Shown one piece after another: positions 1-11,601 of a stretch of 64,000 nucleotides of DNA (its first letter is position 1; each line of letters begins with the position of its first letter). The DNA is taken from assembly GCF_014851395.1 (NCBI RefSeq), contig NW_024041262.1, forward strand, positions 15,801,671-15,865,670. Direction: 5' to 3'. Position numbers and translations under genes: made by a program. Source of the DNA: Micropterus salmoides. Its lineage: Eukaryota > Chordata > Actinopteri > Centrarchiformes > Centrarchidae. Below the pieces are notes generated by a model that did not search any database, was not told the origin of the DNA, and saw only the letters and a list, made by a program, of their open reading frames with translations.

Positions 1-996
1 GTTGGGTGTGGTTACAGGCCAATGAGAGGGCTGCCCCTTAACACCACTTTTATATAGTTTTACTGAACCAATGGCTCATCCTTTAAAGGTGCCGTAGAAT
101 GCTCATTTTCAGATTCATACTTGTATTTAGGGTTTCTACTAGAAAAGGTTTACATGCTTTAATGTTCAAAAAGCACATTTTATTTCTCATACTGTCCACT
201 GCATCAGCACGTCATTTCCCCCTCTGTTTTGAACACTCAGTTTTAGCTCCATGCCTCCATTTTTGCCGATTTATAGTTTATATGTTACTGGTAACTTTAG
301 CAGTTAACTACTGCTAACAGCAGCTGCTACTAAGGTAGCTACTCAGATAGCCATGCAGCTAGCCATCCTAGAAGTTTTGGACTGCTGGTTCAGAGCCAGC
401 TGATAACAGGACCTACTGTTAGCAACAGCTAGTTGTAAAGGAAAGCTATCTGTCCATCAGGAAACTTCACAGGAAATCACAGAGTTGAAGCAGAGCAGCC
501 AGAGGACATCAGAGGGAAATCCAGAATTTTATTTTTACTATTCCTTCATAACCGTAAAAGCACTTTCTGTGAGACACACTGCACTGCATAACCTACAGCT
601 TTAAGTGAGTTTCAACTCATTCTATTTTTCTCTTCTGTGTTGGTTTGCTCTCACAACTCTCACAGCATCACAATAGGCCGTAGCAGGCAGCAGTTTTCAG
701 AGAAAAAGCTCTACAAACCCTCTGCTCAAGACCAATATTTTAAAGACAAAATCAGAGCTAAAACAAGAGTGAATATTGGACTTCATCACCAGTTTATGTT
801 GCTCGTTAACAACTGGATGTATTTTTGTTGCCTCCAAGTGGCCAAAAGATCTAAACACAGACATACAGTACATAATCTCTTATATCCACCTGTCAATTAA
901 TTCATCCATTATATGTTTTTTAAAGGCTTAAATTGATCTTTGTTTTTAAAATTGGCACAGTGCTACTTTATTCTATATATTGATCTGTATTTTCAG
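1..996 (+). other. ppp1r1b: Intron of ppp1r1b upstream of its penultimate exon
   Basis: No convincing exon or RNA gene is visible here. The stretch ends in a usable acceptor (tttcag) immediately before the coding exon at 997, so it is taken as intron. I searched for the preceding exon, expected to carry the conserved proline-rich stretch before the AVQR motif, and did not find it; it is presumably to the left of the window. The small open frames at 99-317 and 637-900 have no family resemblance and no splice context. Confidence 0.5.
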
Positions 997-1357
997 CTGT
1001 TCAGAGGATGGCCCAGGCCCACCTGTCCTCGCTAGACATGTCTTCTGTGGACAAAGAGGAACCCTCTTCTGGGGATGAAGAGGAGGAACATGAGACGGAG
1101 AGCCAGCAAACAATCTCAGCTACAGGTGGGTCAGACAGCACGGTCTTTCACATCTTATACTTGCATATGTACCCTACCACACATAGACATATTTTACACT
1201 TTGAAAACTCCCTTTCTTGCCAGATCTAAAGGAAGAAAGCAAACCACTGAAAGATCAGTGTGCTGCGCCCGACAGTTTGACAGGAAGTGCTGATCTCAGC
1301 CATCACCACAGAGACAAAAAGGAGGCAAAAGAAAGAGAGGAAAGAAAAGGAGAATGA
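997..1357 (+). CDS. ppp1r1b: Protein phosphatase 1 regulatory subunit 1B (DARPP-32), C-terminal two exons, partial
   Basis: DARPP-32 is a cytosolic phosphoprotein of dopamine-responsive neurons that inhibits protein phosphatase 1 when phosphorylated by PKA. Two exons are seen: 997-1125, entered in phase 1 and ending at a GTGGGT donor, and 1224-1357, which starts after a ccag acceptor and ends in TGA at 1355-1357. Joined, they read AVQRMAQAHLSSL, then an acidic run rich in Glu and Asp, then a Lys/Glu-rich tail. AVQRMAQAHL matches the mammalian AVQRIAESHL segment that precedes the acidic stretch of DARPP-32. The N-terminal PP1-binding KKIQF and the Thr34 region are not in the window, so the inhibitory half cannot be judged. 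The neighbours pnmt and tcap are the expected ones in vertebrates, which supports the call. A ppp1r1a or ppp1r1c relative is less likely. Confidence 0.66.
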
Positions 1358-2530
1358 CAAAAGAAGAGGACTCCAATGGAGAACTGAGTGTTAGTGAGGA
1401 ACAAACTTGCATAGCACACATATAGGCCATGTGTGTGCATGCATTGGTGTATGTATGAGTGTATGTTATTTTGGTCTGTGAGTATGTGCTTGCATGAGAC
1501 AAAAGAGTTGAGGAAGAGTGTGGAAGAGAGAGAGAGAATGTGGAAAACAGACGGGCAATAAGGAAGGTCAGAATATTAATGAGCAGGTATGAGGAAACGT
1601 TTATCTGGAGACTTGTGAAGGACATCAGATTTAAGTCAACCAAGGATGCCAGGGCTAAATTCCAGTCAGCCAAGGACACTGCGCAAAAAATATGAGAACT
1701 GCTAAGAAAAGTGGCATTTTCTCAATACAAATAACTTTTTTTTTTAGGTTAAACAGGATTAAACAGAATTCTAAGAGTTGCTCAAAGTATATCCATGTGT
1801 GAAGAATCAGATTTTGAATCACCTTTATTCACATCATCTACAGGGCATGTCATGCAGTGATACTGGTGCTAAAACACACACCTTAAGAACAATTAGAAAG
1901 AGCAGATGATGCACACAGCTCAAGATAAAATTTCTATCTAATGCATACATGTAAACATGTAAGATTCAATCATATCTGTATTGATATGATCAAAGTGAAA
2001 AAATGTCTTAGGGCCCTGATGAGGTTCCTATTTTATAGTATGTGTCATACAGTTTGAGACTAAGGTCTTGCAGTTATTGTATGTGATACACAGATATGAT
2101 ACACTTTATTACATGATATACTACATTATAAAATACAGTAAAGAGTGATAAGATGACAAAATCCTATTGGAATGTAACCCAAAAACTATAAGGATGCTTT
2201 CAAACTGGTAAAAAGAAACTATTTCACTTTGCTTTCCTCAACCTTGTAGACATTTGAGCATTTGAGCGCCACCAAAGCCACAGCAGACCAGATCACATCA
2301 TATCAGACTAATCTGACTAATCATGATAATGCAGGACAGTTTTTCTGGTTTGATTATGCACAGGCTTTTTGTAACATGGCGATTAGCATGCATGATCTGT
2401 TTGGGATGGCAGAGAGGATGTTTGGTAACTGAGAAAAGACCTATTTTTTCAAAAGCAACATATATTATAAGTTGACCTTGTAGATAAATTGTGTTTTGTG
2501 TTGGTTGCTAATAAAACACTTATATTGTGC
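1358..2530 (+). other. ppp1r1b: 3' UTR of ppp1r1b with polyadenylation signal
   Basis: Non-coding sequence follows the stop codon at 1357. An AATAAA hexamer lies at 2510-2515 and is followed by a GT-rich stretch (gttgttgttcgtgtg) that suits a cleavage and polyadenylation site near 2530. The extent of the UTR is inferred from these signals only. Confidence 0.45.
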
Positions 2531-3335
2531 AGTTGTTGTTCGTGTGATTGTATGTCTGTGGAGTTAATCTGCAGTAAGTTCAATGTTCCAATCATATTTC
2601 TTTTCTGAGAAAAGAAAGACAAAGTGCTTTACAAGTGCTTTATTTGGCATTTCAATACCCAAACGGAGTCATATGTTTGAATACAGTAAATGAGAGTGGG
2701 TTTTATTAAATAAGGGCCCTGAGCAAGTTTTTGCCCTTTTATGACATTTTTTCTTGTGCATTTGTAAAGCCTTGGATGTACACCACTATTTGTGTTCTTT
2801 ACATTGTCCCTAAAGATGTCACAAGATCACTAAAATTTGAAAAAAAAAAAGCAGTTGAATTAAACACATTTAATATCTTTTAAGATAAGCCAAGAACCAA
2901 TTTTGGTTATATTTTTGTCTTTGTCCACAGTATAAACTGTTTTGCCATTGTAAACTTAATTAAATCTATCAACAAAGTCTGGACAATCATTTATATCTGT
3001 TTTAGAGTCCTTGGCTAATATTTGATAAGCAACTCAAGATGCCCAATGTTCAGTACTTCTAATTACACATCATATTCTCAGATTCAGATCTACACTGATC
3101 AAAAATAACAAAAACACTGATACCATAGCAAATGTTAAGATTAACATGGAATTGCAACAATATGCGACGATGGATGATTTTGAAGCATTTTATACACATA
3201 GCTATTATTTACATTTACACTGCTTACACTCATCTCTGCCTCCATCTATTTCAATGTGAAAATAAGTCTATGTCAACATATTAATGTCAGTCTGAGATAA
3301 GAAAACATCATGAAATAAGCCTTGTTTTAGCATTG
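2531..3335. other. Convergent intergenic spacer between ppp1r1b and pnmt
   Basis: AT-rich sequence between the polyadenylation signals of two genes that face each other. I see no exon, RNA gene or obvious repeat. An oligo-A run lies near 2840-2850. Confidence 0.4.
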
Positions 3336-3339
3336 CTTC

Positions 3340-3345
3340 TTTATT
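3340..3345 (-). terminator. pnmt: Probable polyadenylation signal of pnmt
   Basis: TTTATT on the plus strand is AATAAA on the coding strand, about 475 bases past the pnmt stop codon. This sets a likely 3' UTR from 3818 down to about 3320. Confidence 0.5.
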
Positions 3346-3818
3346 CACATTATCACATTATACAAAACATAACAGGAAACTCAAACCTCTTAACTGAATA
3401 ATAGTTAACTGAAAAGAAGTATATAGTATATCAAAATATACTGTTTGTAAACAGCTTGAAAATTGCTTTGTTTTGATATTATATGAAGTGTTGAAAGCAA
3501 AAATTGAAGCATTACATTCTTGGTGCTGTAGTTGCTGTGTTTGAACTGCAGGAGGCAATGTGCAATTACATTTAACACTGAGAGCTCTTCCAACAACAAA
3601 GGGGAAACTCATGTACATATTCACCCTCAGAAAAGACATCTACAGAACCAATACAATTAAAGGAAAAACATGAAATAGTTCATTCAATTGAAAGTCTGTT
3701 GGAATATTTGTAAAATGCATCACTGATAATCCCATTTTTATTTGAATTGTTTGTGTTTTTAACCATGCATTTACCTCACGTTAATCCATAATATTTTCAT
3801 CTGGATAGTTACTGCCTT

Positions 3819-6616
3819 TTAATTCTTTCTTGCCTTTACGAAAAACACCCCAGTCACATCATCTACCCCCACTCTCATGTCCTGAGACAGTGTGTAAACC
3901 TCCAGCCTGATCAGGGTGTAGCCATTCTCCTTCAAACTATCACAGACCTGGGCCTCATTCAGTGGGACCACAGGGATCTTCACCCCAGGCCCCCCAAAAT
4001 AGTAACTCTCTCCCAGGGCTCCAATGAGCAGGAGGTGGCCACCAGGCCGCAGGAGTCTCCCAATGTGGCCCAAAGCCCTGGTAAAGGCAGCCAGGTCAGG
4101 GCTGACACTCTCCAGGCAGAAGCAAGACACGAGACAGTCGGCCCCTGCTGAGGGAAGGGCATCATGGGCCAGAGGCTGAGGGCAGTGCACGTCAATGGGG
4201 AGGATGTCTGTGATGGCTTGACGTAGCTTTGCAGCTTTCTCTGTCCATGCTGAGGGCCTAGTAGAGACAATATCAGTGAAACAACAAATTACATAAAAAA
4301 CCATATTGGTCCAGATTGAAATATCGCAACAACTATTGAGTGAATTGCTATGAACTTTTGTACAGACGTTTGTGGTTCTCAGAGGATAAATCCAAATAAC
4401 TTTGTTGATCAACTGACTTTTCCTTCAGTGACACTGGCAGTTCAAAGCTAGTGAATTGGTACGAAATTTACTGCAGGCCTTCGTGGTTCCCAAATCATCA
4501 TGTGTCCTACTGACTTTGGTGCCAAAATGAAGTTAGCAGGTGGTTTTATGTGAACTTTCTCAACAACTACTAGATGGAAAGCCATAACATTTGGTACAGA
4601 CATTCATGTCCCCCCTCAAGATGAACTGTAATCACTTTGGTGATTCCCTGACTTCATCCATCATGAGTTACATTTGTCTAATACTTTAGTTGATGAACAA
4701 ATACCTGCAAAACGAATGCCATTCTCATAAGCCTCAACTGTAGTTTTGTATTGAATACTAATTAGCAAATGTAACTAAGATCGCGTTGCATCTGCCTCTG
4801 GGACATGATCTGCCATGCACTCTACCTCTAATTTAGTGCCTCTCTAACCTGCTGCCACTTCCTCGCTCTCTCCATCTCTCTTCCTGTGTGTGTGTGTGTG
4901 TGTAGGTGGGTGATTGCTTGCTGGTGCGCCAAAGTCAGAGCAGAGCCACAGCAGCTGCATCTCATATCTGTAATCAAGCCTCCACAAATACTCAGCCCTA
5001 CCACTTCCACTCTGTCAGGTTGTAGATTCTACTACTAGTTAGTGTTGCTACACGGCAAACTAATTAATTACCAGTTTTGCTATTCTGCATTTCGTACTTG
5101 TTGGCTGCTCTCCAGAACTCATCCTGCTCGCCGCTTCCCTTGTAGTCCAGCCTGTTCTGACTCCAGCCCCTGTTTCCTGCTTCTCCTCTGGTCAAGCTCT
5201 GCTGTTCTACCCTGTAACCCTGCATTACTCTGTCTACTTGGATCGTACTCTGGACCTGCTTCCTCTGTCCATAACTGCCCCTGCCCTAGCTTAAGCTTCC
5301 CCTAACCTGCTGCTCCTCTGCTTCATGCTTTTATATATATCTTTTTACATGATTCCTCTGTCCTCGTATTGTCTGCGACTGTGTTCACCTGTTCGGCAGC
5401 CCCGTGTAACAAACATTGTACTTGCTTAATGTCAGAATGCTACACCTAGTTTGGTTTGTGAATATGTCTTTGTATGCCTTCTTATCAAACTGACTTTCCA
5501 AAACCAGGCACTTATGTTATTGTTACATTAGGCACAGTACAATAATTACTCTTTGCTCAATGAGAGGGCCAGAATAAAACATGAGATCTTAGGACCTTTT
5601 AGAAGATGACTGATTAATTGTTGGGACAGTGAAACCAATTTTGAGGGAGAAATGGTGACATATTTCTCTAGAACATACTGAATTTACAAATATAAATAAT
5701 TTCCTGATGTTAATGCTTGTCTAACACCCATCATAATTCATTAATTCTCAGGGATTAATATTTCAACATATCTCAAGTCTTTAAACAGAGTTTACAAGGA
5801 CCTGGTCATACCGTCGTCCCTCCAGCTTGCAGACATGTTGCAGGTAGGGTGTCCAGTCCAGGCTGCAGCCTCCCTCATCTTGAAGCCAGTGCCTCAGCTC
5901 CTGCCTGTTGACCTCCAAGAAGTCTGTGAGGAGCACCTTGCTGAAAACCTCACAGCCACTCAGCACCTGGTATAAGGTGGGACCCGAACCTATGTCCACC
6001 AGCAGCTCACCACTCACATCACCTGGAAAGGTAGAGGAAGAAGTGAGACTTACAAAGAGCTAATTGAGACAGCTCAAAATACCTTGCTCTTTCTCAAATA
6101 TCTCCATATCAGACACAATAATAGATTCAGAATATCAATTAAATAAAACTTATCAACAATAAATGAGGAATTAAATCAGATCCACATCAGAAAAAGATGA
6201 TGAGATGAGACCAGAGAAGAAACAATAACCAGCATCTGGAACATTTGCCTGTTGCAGAAGTCGAAGTATTGATTAAGAATTAAACACAATATTATTATTG
6301 AAACCAACGAACTCTTTTATAATATAGCAGTTAAATAGTAGTCGTAGTAGATTATGACACTGTGTGTTTAATTTTTATAGCTTTTTATTAAGCATGGAGT
6401 GTTTTGGACAGAAGTTTCCACGATCCATCACCCTGTCTCCTTACCTTCATTGAAAGCTCTATGCAGACATGCCAGTTTCCACGGCACAATGCTGTCCTTT
6501 CTTTCAAAATCAGCCCGTGGTGGAGTGTAGTTATACTGCAGATATGCTGCAGGATCAAATCTCTGGTAGCAGGCTGCCATGTCTGCTACTCCATTCACTT
6601 TTCCCTTTTCTTCCAT
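3819..6616 (-). CDS. pnmt: Phenylethanolamine N-methyltransferase
   Basis: Cytosolic class I SAM-dependent methyltransferase that converts noradrenaline to adrenaline, the last step of catecholamine synthesis. Exons, in coding order: 6616-6445, 6022-5812 and 4257-3819, joined in phases 1 and 2, giving 273 residues against 282 in human. Visible features are an N-terminal substrate lid with YQRF and YLQYNY (Tyr17, Tyr25, Asn29 and Tyr30 match human Tyr27, Tyr35, Asn39 and Tyr40), SAM motif I DIGSGPT, TDFLEVNRQEL, LPIDVH, the ESVSPDL loop, LLRPGGHLLLIGAL and a C-terminal GVDDVTGVFF. The Glu and Asp of the amine site (human Glu185, Glu219, Asp267) are present. The exon 2 donor is taken as GTATGA at 5811 because the phase then matches exon 3. 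The three-exon structure equals that of mammals. NNMT or INMT relatives are less likely given the GVDDV motif and the tcap neighbour. Confidence 0.93.
4305..4660 (-). repeat. Teleost interspersed repeat in pnmt intron 2
   Basis: Read on the minus strand, this shares the core CAATAGTTGTTG-GATATTTCA-TCTGGAC with the block at 11050-11390 in the opposite orientation. A second, weaker copy of the same core occurs at about 4555-4600. It resembles a very abundant fish repeat that carries this motif; the family name is not certain. Confidence 0.55.
4661..5811 (-). other. pnmt: Remainder of pnmt intron 2
   Basis: Contains a short (GT)n tract near 4885-4905 and a C/T-rich block at about 5090-5410 that may be an unclassified repeat end. 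The 87-residue plus-strand frame at 5042-5305 is low complexity and has no family signature. Confidence 0.4.
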
Positions 6617-6693
6617 CCTTTTCTTTCTCTAAAGACTCTACCTAACACCTCTGTTTTGTCAGCCTTCAGGTGCACTGCTACCCCATCAGCTGC

Positions 6694-6702
6694 CTTTATA
6701 TA
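6694..6702 (-). promoter_or_regulatory. pnmt: TATA box of pnmt
   Basis: TATATAAAG on the coding strand, about 80 bases upstream of the start codon at 6616. This spacing predicts a 5' UTR of roughly 50 bases. No other strong element was identified by eye. Confidence 0.6.
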
Positions 6703-9130
6703 CCTGTGTATGTGGGTGTGTCTGTGTCAATATGTGTGTTTCTATGCTTTGGACTACTCGAGTTTCATGAGCAGAGATAGCAATCCTGTTTTTGGGTGCG
6801 TGTTGCTGCCTGATAGCATTTGTTCTGTTCACTTTCCCTGCCCTGAGGCACTGATACCATCAGATCAGGGGGCTTCCTCCAACACTAGACCCACTAATGG
6901 ACTCCTCACATGGCTTTCAGGTCTTCCACCCACCTCTCAGAGGCCCTCCATATCTCCACAATCATTCCACAGGGCCTTTTACACACAAACAGTAGACAAG
7001 GTTTGTCTCAGGCAACCCTGTTTAAAAGGCACAAGTAGGTCTATCTCCGAGACAAACAGGCTTGTCTCTGTCTGCAATTTCACTTTGGTGATGTTATGCT
7101 GAAAAAAATAAATCTGAGAGGATATAAATGTTGGATAATTAAATCTATGAAGTTGAAGTTCGTATCTTTACATGAATATATCTAGTTTTGAAGTTAATCA
7201 GCACTTTTTTCAAAACCCAAAGCATTTTTCCTCTATCAGATGTATTTATGTAAGCCCAACCAGTCTTTTTAGGTACTCCCACACAACAAACAATGATCTT
7301 GATGTATTTACTCCACGGGTCGAGCCACGGGTTCCAGAATATTTCCTCCAATGTTTTTCCCAACTTGCAATTTAAAAAAGACCAAAGATGGTCTGGCTAA
7401 ACCAGCTAAACCACAGAATTTGAATCTCAGTGACTGGCTGTTTCTTTGGGCATTGCACATGGGATTCGTATTTAATTTATCTTCTAACATTTTTATGTGC
7501 ACAAACTTGTAGCTTTTTGCTACTGATGATTCAACTCAAGAGAGTGACCTTTCTGCCACCCTCAGTCCAAAATAGACAAACCCTATTTCCCCAGTACTTG
7601 CACTCCCCTGACAAATAACAGTAGTGGCCCACACACATTTTACCAAAGTGAATAATTAACTATTTGAATTGATATTTTTAGTATAATATAAGTTATACTC
7701 AGTTGCTAACTAGAAAATGTGAGTAAAAGTAATTTGGAAATGAAAAAATAAGTGGGTTACAAATAAAAATAGACATTAAAGTAAAACTTAACTTAAAACT
7801 TAAAAACTCTATAGTAGAAAAAATTACTTAAGAAATGCTAAAATTAAGGTGACTTTACTTGCAAATGTATTCTTGCTTGATCTACGTAATAATCAGATTT
7901 TTTTTTAAGTAGATCAAGCAGGATATTTTTATCAGTGTAGTATTGACTGTTAGTGAGATGGGGAATGGTGAAGGCAAGGGAAAGGAAAAGTCTCCCATGT
8001 TGACAGGCAATATTGGATTATTGCAAAATCAGAGATTGTCATAAGATGCAGAAAGAAGCTGTTATCAATCTGAGCAATAAATTTCAAACTATCAAAGGTT
8101 CCTTTAAGTCCATTAAAAAAAGGAGCCAGATGACAGCCAAGAAAAAATATGAGGAATGATAGATTTTTCTAAGAAGCTCATGTGAAATATTAAAAATCAG
8201 TCTTTCAATTTAACTAGGCTTTTATCTGGCCATGCAAAGTAGACCCCAGAATGAGGAAGGGCTTATACAGTATCCAACTCAGTCAGTTTTCGAATATCAA
8301 AAATATCTCTCTTGTAAAGAAATAAACCAGTTTTAAAGGGCTTTATAGTTTTATTGAATTAAATACAGAACCTTATAAATAATAAAGACTTCTGCTGTTT
8401 GTACACAGGTGGTTTACATTTAAGATGCATGTCAAACTTGATAGTGTTACATCTGTTCCACTACATGAATTTAGTGTTTGTGCAGACTAAGAATGTCTCA
8501 ATCAACAAACTCCTCACATCACTGTTCAGAATTATGGTCATTTTATGCCATGGGATGGGACAAATCTTATTGCTCCTGTAAAATGTGTTGCTATATTTTG
8601 AAACCACTTGCCACAGTGGCCAGCTAACAAAACACTGAGCTTTATCCCCTGATTGAATTAATTTCCCATCTAGTCCCTGTGTATCCCAAGGCAGCAGCTG
8701 AACCAATGTGGAACATAGCCATGTAATGATCAAACGTCTTCTCCGCAGGAGTCTCTTAACACCTCGCTCATCCCTGGCAGCTGAACCAGAATACCAAATA
8801 CACACACACGCTGACCCTCATCAGACATCCAAATATTACAGTGTCCAAGGCAGACAAGGTATTTGAGCTGGAATTCTGCCATGCAGGTGATAGTTAAAAT
8901 TAGGATATTTGAAGATTAAAATGAGAGTCAGACTCAGTAAAACGGGTCGAGAGTTTTATTTTCCAGGAAAATGTTACAAAATTCCCTTTGGCATTACTTC
9001 TGAGTATGCAAACATTCAGTATTCATGGTTTTTGGACAGTAGTGTTATCATAAAAGCTGGAAAATGTAGCATTTGCAAATACAACTCCAGGAAGAAATTA
9101 AATATCTTACACTTAGAAATATAAGTATGT
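6703..9130. other. Intergenic region between pnmt and tcap
   Basis: AT-rich, with no supported gene. It holds the inverted repeat at 7871-7923. The plus-strand frame at 6404-7102 overlaps pnmt exon 1 and its promoter in antisense and is not accepted as a gene. Confidence 0.4.
7871..7923. repeat. Inverted repeat, 15-base arms
   Basis: The left arm at 7871-7885 (tcttgcttgatctac) and the right arm at 7909-7923 (gtagatcaagcagga) are complementary at 14 of 15 positions, around a 23-base T-rich loop. It could be a hairpin or the remains of a small inverted-repeat element. Confidence 0.6.
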
Positions 9131-9132
9131 AA

Positions 9133-9138
9133 TTTATT
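9133..9138 (-). terminator. tcap: Possible polyadenylation signal of tcap
   Basis: TTTATT on the plus strand is AATAAA on the coding strand, about 290 bases past the tcap stop codon. T-rich sequence surrounds it, so the choice is tentative. Confidence 0.35.
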
Positions 9139-9428
9139 TTTATTTTTAATATAACAACACAAGCCTTAGTGAGCACCAATCTAAAAAGCTTTTCATGTTA
9201 ATGATTAAATCCCTCTGCCACAGATAATGTTCTGAAAATAAAACTGCATAAAAGGTACAACACTGATTATGCATGGCATGCAACAAAAATACAACTTTGT
9301 GCTTCGTTTGCATTTGTTGCACATTTAGTAAGTTTTCCAACAAAAGATACTTTGTTATCTTCACCACAGTCTTCCTCTCACTTGTATCTAACATAGTGGT
9401 CTTCCTCCTCAATATGAGCTAGGCCTCG

Positions 9429-9867
9429 TTACACCTTCAGCCCAATGGCAGAGGTGTTGGAGATATGCGGATGGGGTTGTCTGATTGACAGTGTTTTGGG
9501 ATGTGGGTAATTCTTGCCAATGGCCCCTGAGAGGAATCGCAGGAGGAGTCTCCTGGCCTCCCAGTATTTCGCTGGGCACTCTGCCTTCATCACTGTTGAC
9601 CTGTAAGAGGATCACAAACCTCTGTCTTAGGAAGTTGGTTAAGTGTCATCACAAACAGGATTGCCCATAGGCTATCATCACATTTAAACCCTTCCTTCTT
9701 TTTATAATATTATTCCGTGTGAGTGACATTGTCACTAACCTGTGGTGATGCTGTGGTACGATGGTGAGGCTGTGCCAGTGAGCCATGTAGCTCTGTCCGC
9801 TCTGCCAGTCCTCCTCCAGGACGCTACAGTCCAGCTCAGCTGTAACTGCACCTCCCACACTGCACAT
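9429..9867 (-). CDS. tcap: Telethonin (titin-cap) like protein
   Basis: Telethonin binds the N-terminus of titin at the sarcomeric Z-disc of striated muscle. Two exons are seen, 9867-9740 and 9600-9429, joined in phase 2, for 99 residues ending in TAA. After a ten-residue leader, exon 1 reads AELDCSVLEEDWQ and then AHWHSLTI. This lines up without gaps with mammalian telethonin SELSCEVSEEN and AEWKDLTL, right up to the intron, which has the same position and phase. Exon 2 continues with KYWEARRLLLRFL and ends in an Arg/His/Pro-rich tail. That tail is much shorter and more divergent than the mammalian exon 2, and the QRSPW-like motif is not evident. pnmt follows on the same strand, as in human. 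The start at 9867 is the first in-frame ATG. The exon 1 assignment is good; the exact function of this divergent copy is uncertain. Confidence 0.62.
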
Positions 9868-9869
9868 CC

Positions 9870-11045
9870 CTGCTGCCTCCACCAACCAATCCTGTCTGGA
9901 CCGGATCAGTCTGGAGGAGAAGTCTGAAAATTCTCACATTAAATGTACAGAGAGGTGCTCCCACACTGTGTATTGCTTCTATAATTGAGGACATAGCAAC
10001 ATTTGAAGTTCTTATCACGCCTTTGCCAGACACCCATACTTTTAATTAACATCTTTGCTGCATGTTATTTTTGTGACTAACAGGCTTATTCAAAAATAAC
10101 TGAGAAGAGAAAAATATGGGCTATATAGCTGGAAGGTGCTATATTATATGTTGTAACATATCACTGTCCAGTTAAATTTTAATGTTACAACAGTCATTTT
10201 GAAATTACCATGCTCATGAGTAAATCAGTCCGTGGTCAATTAAATTTTCTTCTATCCTAACTTGCCATAATTTTCTCCTTTTTGACAGTTTTCCTCCTGT
10301 GTACTTGTGTTTTGTGCTTCTCCCTTTCTGTCCAACAGATCTTCTGTGAAATTTGTTCCATTTGCACCTGATGATTTAGTCTGGATGCTACTAATCATCT
10401 TGCTGACAGTGCCATTGATTTATGTAACATTGTTTTATAATGTTTTTCAAATTATTTAAAGTGCAATTTTGGGTATTTTATTTGACCAAAAAGGATGAAA
10501 GATGAGAACTATTAAAATGATTTAGAAATGTCTTAATGGATAGTAAAACAGCAAGGCAACTTACTTTTTCTCTTTATATTGCAAATTTTCTGTTTCCTTC
10601 TAGCAATCTTATCCTTTGTAGTTCGTCTTAGTCAAAACTTTTCACACAGAAAAATGTTTATCTTCAATGGAGACAGTAGGCTACAGCTCCTCTGATCTTT
10701 TCTGCTCTTCTAACTGGTCATTTTGACTATGTGGGTGGAGCATTATGGGGGTTACATTGTTAGAGTTATTTTAGAATGGCTCTAGCTACCACCTAGACAT
10801 GCTGATATTTGAAACAATCCCCATGCTGCCACTTTGACCACAGAGATAATGAGAATGAGGCACAATGAATCAAGCACTCAACACAACATAACCCAATTAC
10901 TGTATTATCACATAAAGTACCCTAAATAACCCTCAAATTCTATTTTTCTCATTTAGAAACCTATATGACAACAATACTAAAAGTCTGCAGCCATTCTAGT
11001 GGCTTTGTTAAACTGTACTTAGGCACAGTATAGATGCTTGGAGCT
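9870..11045. other. Intergenic region upstream of tcap
   Basis: Presumably contains the tcap 5' flank. No clear TATA box and no exon were identified. The small frames at 9742-9927 (+) and 9836-10033 (-) overlap tcap exon 1 in other frames and are shadows of it. Confidence 0.35.
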
Positions 11046-11049
11046 AAAT

Positions 11050-11390
11050 GTTAGCATCAGCAGGCTAATATGCTTACAGTTACAATGCTAACACACTGAT
11101 GTTAAGCAGGTACAATGTTTATGTTCAAGTTAGTTTAGCGTGTAAGCATGCTAGCATTTGCTGAGGATGACAGGAATGTCATCAGTCATAAACCAAAGTA
11201 TTGGACAAAGTGTAATTTTGGCCTGATGGTGGCGCTATATGAAAAATCAGTGGGTTTAAGTTAACAATTCATTCTGATGGGGACACGCCGGCCCTACCAA
11301 ATTTCATGACAACCCATGCAATAGTTGTTGAGATATTTCAGTCTGGACAAAGTGGTGGAACAACTGACCACCAGATTACCACTGTCATCC
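11050..11390 (+). repeat. Teleost interspersed repeat
   Basis: Begins with GCTAAC/GCTAGC-rich sequence, continues through a stretch around 'gatggtggcgcta', and ends in ATTTCATG..CAATAGTTGTTGAGATATTTCAGTCTGGAC-like sequence. This order is characteristic of a very common fish repeat. It is the same family as the copy inside pnmt intron 2, in the opposite orientation. Confidence 0.6.
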
Positions 11391-11553
11391 CTAACATGAG
11401 TCTAGCAGGGCTAAAAATATTAAAATGAATACACTATAATGATCTGTTACTATTTCAGCTGTCATCTGTGAATGCTGTAATCATTTTGTTCATGACCAAT
11501 TCAAAAGGATCGAAATGACCAGAAGTGCAATAAGTTAAAAGTTTGTGCAGATA

Positions 11554-11554
<1 letters not shown>

Positions 11555-11597
<43 letters not shown>
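11555..11597. repeat. (AC)n microsatellite
   Basis: A pure dinucleotide run of about 21 units. It explains the Cys/Val-rich minus-strand frame at 11455-11769, which is not a gene. Confidence 0.95.

Positions 11598-11601
<4 letters not shown>

Noticed and set aside
5801..5804. Alternative pnmt exon 2 donor after the DQ codons (CAG|GTCCTT)
   Set aside because: The phase would not match exon 3, whereas GTATGA at 5811 gives both the correct phase and a protein that aligns with human PNMT.
6404..7102. 232-residue plus-strand open frame
   Set aside because: It is antisense to pnmt exon 1, its promoter and TATA box. The translation has no domain signature, and the pnmt reading is unambiguous.
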